Part shown: positions 62,820 through 64,000 of the stretch, piece after piece
How positions within the stretch are numbered: position 1 is the first letter of the stretch
How the letters are laid out: each line of letters starts with the position of its first letter
Assembly (NCBI RefSeq): GCF_020181655.1
Contig: NZ_CP084032.1
Coordinates: 2,666,001 to 2,730,000 of the forward strand
Direction: 5' to 3'
Length of the DNA stretch: 64,000 bases
Source: Pectobacterium colocasium
GTDB lineage: Bacteria; Pseudomonadota; Gammaproteobacteria; Enterobacterales; Enterobacteriaceae
Notes under the pieces: model-generated
Databases searched by the model: none
What the model was told of the DNA's origin: nothing
What the model saw: only the letters and a program-made list of their open reading frames with translations
Program-made: the position numbers and the translations under genes

Positions 62820-64000
62820 ATGTTAAAACATTTGAGTCATGACGAAAAGAAACGCATGCAGACTCTCGACGAATTAAAAAAAACCGATAGTTCTCAAGAC
62901 GATATTCTTCAGAAACTCACAAAATTGGCCTGCCAACTGCTCGAAGCCCCAACGGCACTCGTGACGCTAACCGGCACCAAATCTCTGCACGTTAAAGCAA
63001 AAACTCATTTCCCTTTGGATGATATGGATAAAATCGGTTCATTCGACCATTTTACCGTACAAACGGGTCAATCCTTTATCTGTCCCGATGCTATTCAGGA
63101 CGAACGTTTTAACGATAGTCCTTACGTAACGGGCAAACCGTTTATCCGTTTTTATGCTGGCGTTCCGCTTAAAACCAAAGAAGGCTATTCTATTGGAACG
63201 TTCTGCATTATTGATTATATACCGCGCACTTTCAGTAAAATCCAACTGCGGTTACTGCACGATTTAGCCGCCATTGCGATGGTATTAATGGAATACCGCA
63301 ACGCGATTGGGCTAATTGATGCGGTGACTCTGTTGCCTAACCGTCAGCGTTTGATTGACGACATCAGCCACATTACCGACATCCACGAGCGCTACCTGCT
63401 TATTCTGATTGATACCATCGACATTTCTTATGCCTATGAAATGGGATGCGCGCTTGGGATGCCAACGGTAGAAGGCCTGCTGAAAGATATCGGCATCTTC
63501 CTGCGCCTCAGTTTAAGCACGCCAGAGAATATTTACTGCGCCGCGGTAGGCCGCTTCGCTCTTTTGGTGAAAGCGGATAAAAAAGAACAGGTGCTGGCGG
63601 AGCTCGACGCCTGCGCCGAACGAATTCATGAAAGCATTACCAGCCATATTCCACTCAAACTGGAATTTTTCGTTGGCTATACTGAATTCCAAATTCCGGC
63701 CAACGATCCTCAGCGAATCCTGCGTGAGTCCATGAGCGCGCTACGTGCCGCTATCATCAGGAATATTCGCCAGTTCGCCTACAACTACGAGGCCGATAAG
63801 GCACAGCAAATCGCCTTTACCTTGCTCAATGAACTGGCCGATGTGTTGCAGAACAACAAACCGGGTCTCTATCTGGTTTATCAGCCGAAATTGTGTATCA
63901 AGACCAATACCGTCATCGGTGCCGAAGCGCTAATTCGCTGGCGTCATCCCGATTTGGGTGAGATTTACCCTGACCAGTTTATTCCGCTCGCGGAAGGTAC
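62820..64000 (+). CDS. GAF / degenerate GGDEF / EAL signalling protein (partial, cut by right edge)
   Basis: At least 393 residues. After a short N-terminal helix, residues about 20-155 form a GAF domain (LLEAPTALVTLTGT, FICPDAIQDERFNDSPYV, AGVPLKTKEGYSIGTFCIID). A GGDEF-like domain at about 165-335 begins DAVTLLPNRQRLIDDI but has VGRFALLVKA where GGDEF should be, so it is unlikely to make c-di-GMP. The EAL domain starts at about 350 with YQPKLCIKTN and GAEALIRWRHPDLGEI and runs off the window. Likely a c-di-GMP phosphodiesterase controlled through GAF. Confidence 0.85.
   Translation, partial: MLKHLSHDEKKRMQTLDELKKTDSSQDDILQKLTKLACQLLEAPTALVTLTGTKSLHVKAKTHFPLDDMDKIGSFDHFTVQTGQSFICPDAIQDERFNDSPYVTGKPFIRFYAGVPLKTKEGYSIGTFCIIDYIPRTFSKIQLRLLHDLAAIAMVLMEYRNAIGLIDAVTLLPNRQRLIDDISHITDIHERYLLILIDTIDISYAYEMGCALGMPTVEGLLKDIGIFLRLSLSTPENIYCAAVGRFALLVKADKKEQVLAELDACAERIHESITSHIPLKLEFFVGYTEFQIPANDPQRILRESMSALRAAIIRNIRQFAYNYEADKAQQIAFTLLNELADVLQNNKPGLYLVYQPKLCIKTNTVIGAEALIRWRHPDLGEIYPDQFIPLAEG

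Overview
The window looks like a chromosome segment of a soft-rot enterobacterium, most probably Pectobacterium. The evidence is the gene content: narGHJI-narK-narXL, chaA, chaC, dauA, folM, rstAB and the enterobacterial order asr-ydgU-ydgD. Abundant small intergenic repeats and transporter-rich catabolic clusters point the same way. No tRNA, rRNA, CRISPR array, prophage or integrase was seen. The genus is an inference from content; I could not run a search.

Layout. 1-7.1 kb: a LysR regulator (cut by the left edge) divergent from an M20 amidohydrolase. This faces a MetN-MetI-type ABC transporter that encloses an enolase-superfamily N-acylamino-acid racemase/OSBS-like gene and a non-lipoprotein MetQ-like binding protein. 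Together they look like an N-acyl (D-)amino acid uptake and salvage locus. 7.1-8.1 kb: an IS1-family element with a frameshifted insB, beside debris of a chemotaxis receptor. 8.2-21.1 kb: a catabolic block. It has an SDR, an APH-fold small-molecule kinase and a PLP phospho-lyase that matches ethanolamine-phosphate/phosphohydroxylysine phospho-lyases, then a PotBCD-like transporter, GabD, GabT, a divergent MocR/GabR regulator and the matching ATPase. This fits an amino-alcohol kinase/phospho-lyase route feeding an aldehyde to GabD. A 13-bp palindromic site occurs upstream of both the enzyme and transporter operons.

21.4-30.2 kb: an accessory island with lower GC. After an orphan hypothetical gene comes a four-gene operon: a DUF1800 protein carrying a carbohydrate-binding-like segment, a DUF1501 protein, a 1023-residue fusion of a fungal-type chitin synthase with a DegT sugar aminotransferase, and an NAD-dependent sugar epimerase. 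A 31-codon ORF with a perfect ribosome-binding site follows. The island ends in a broken osmC-family gene beside a MarR regulator and a divergent EamA exporter. This operon is the strongest candidate for an undescribed system: synthesis and export or modification of an amino-sugar polymer.

30.2-48.4 kb: the nitrate respiration regulon (narIJHG, narK, narXL) with clear FNR and NarL-type sites, an acyltransferase, a DUF481 outer-membrane-type protein, ChaC and a Fur-controlled siderophore-interacting protein. 48.6-64 kb: ChaA, DauA and FolM, then an ECF sigma/anti-sigma/YceI cassette bracketed by a duplicated folM 3' end. After these come an EAL phosphodiesterase, a hypothetical protein, RstAB with a PhoP-like box, Asr with an RstA box, YdgU-like and YdgD genes, a small fimbrial-like protein, and a GAF-(degenerate GGDEF)-EAL protein cut by the right edge. 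Dispersed repeats include three copies of a ~215-bp element (about 2.45, 11.5 and 39.0 kb), two full copies and one truncated copy of an ERIC-like palindromic element, and one hairpin element at 3.6 kb.
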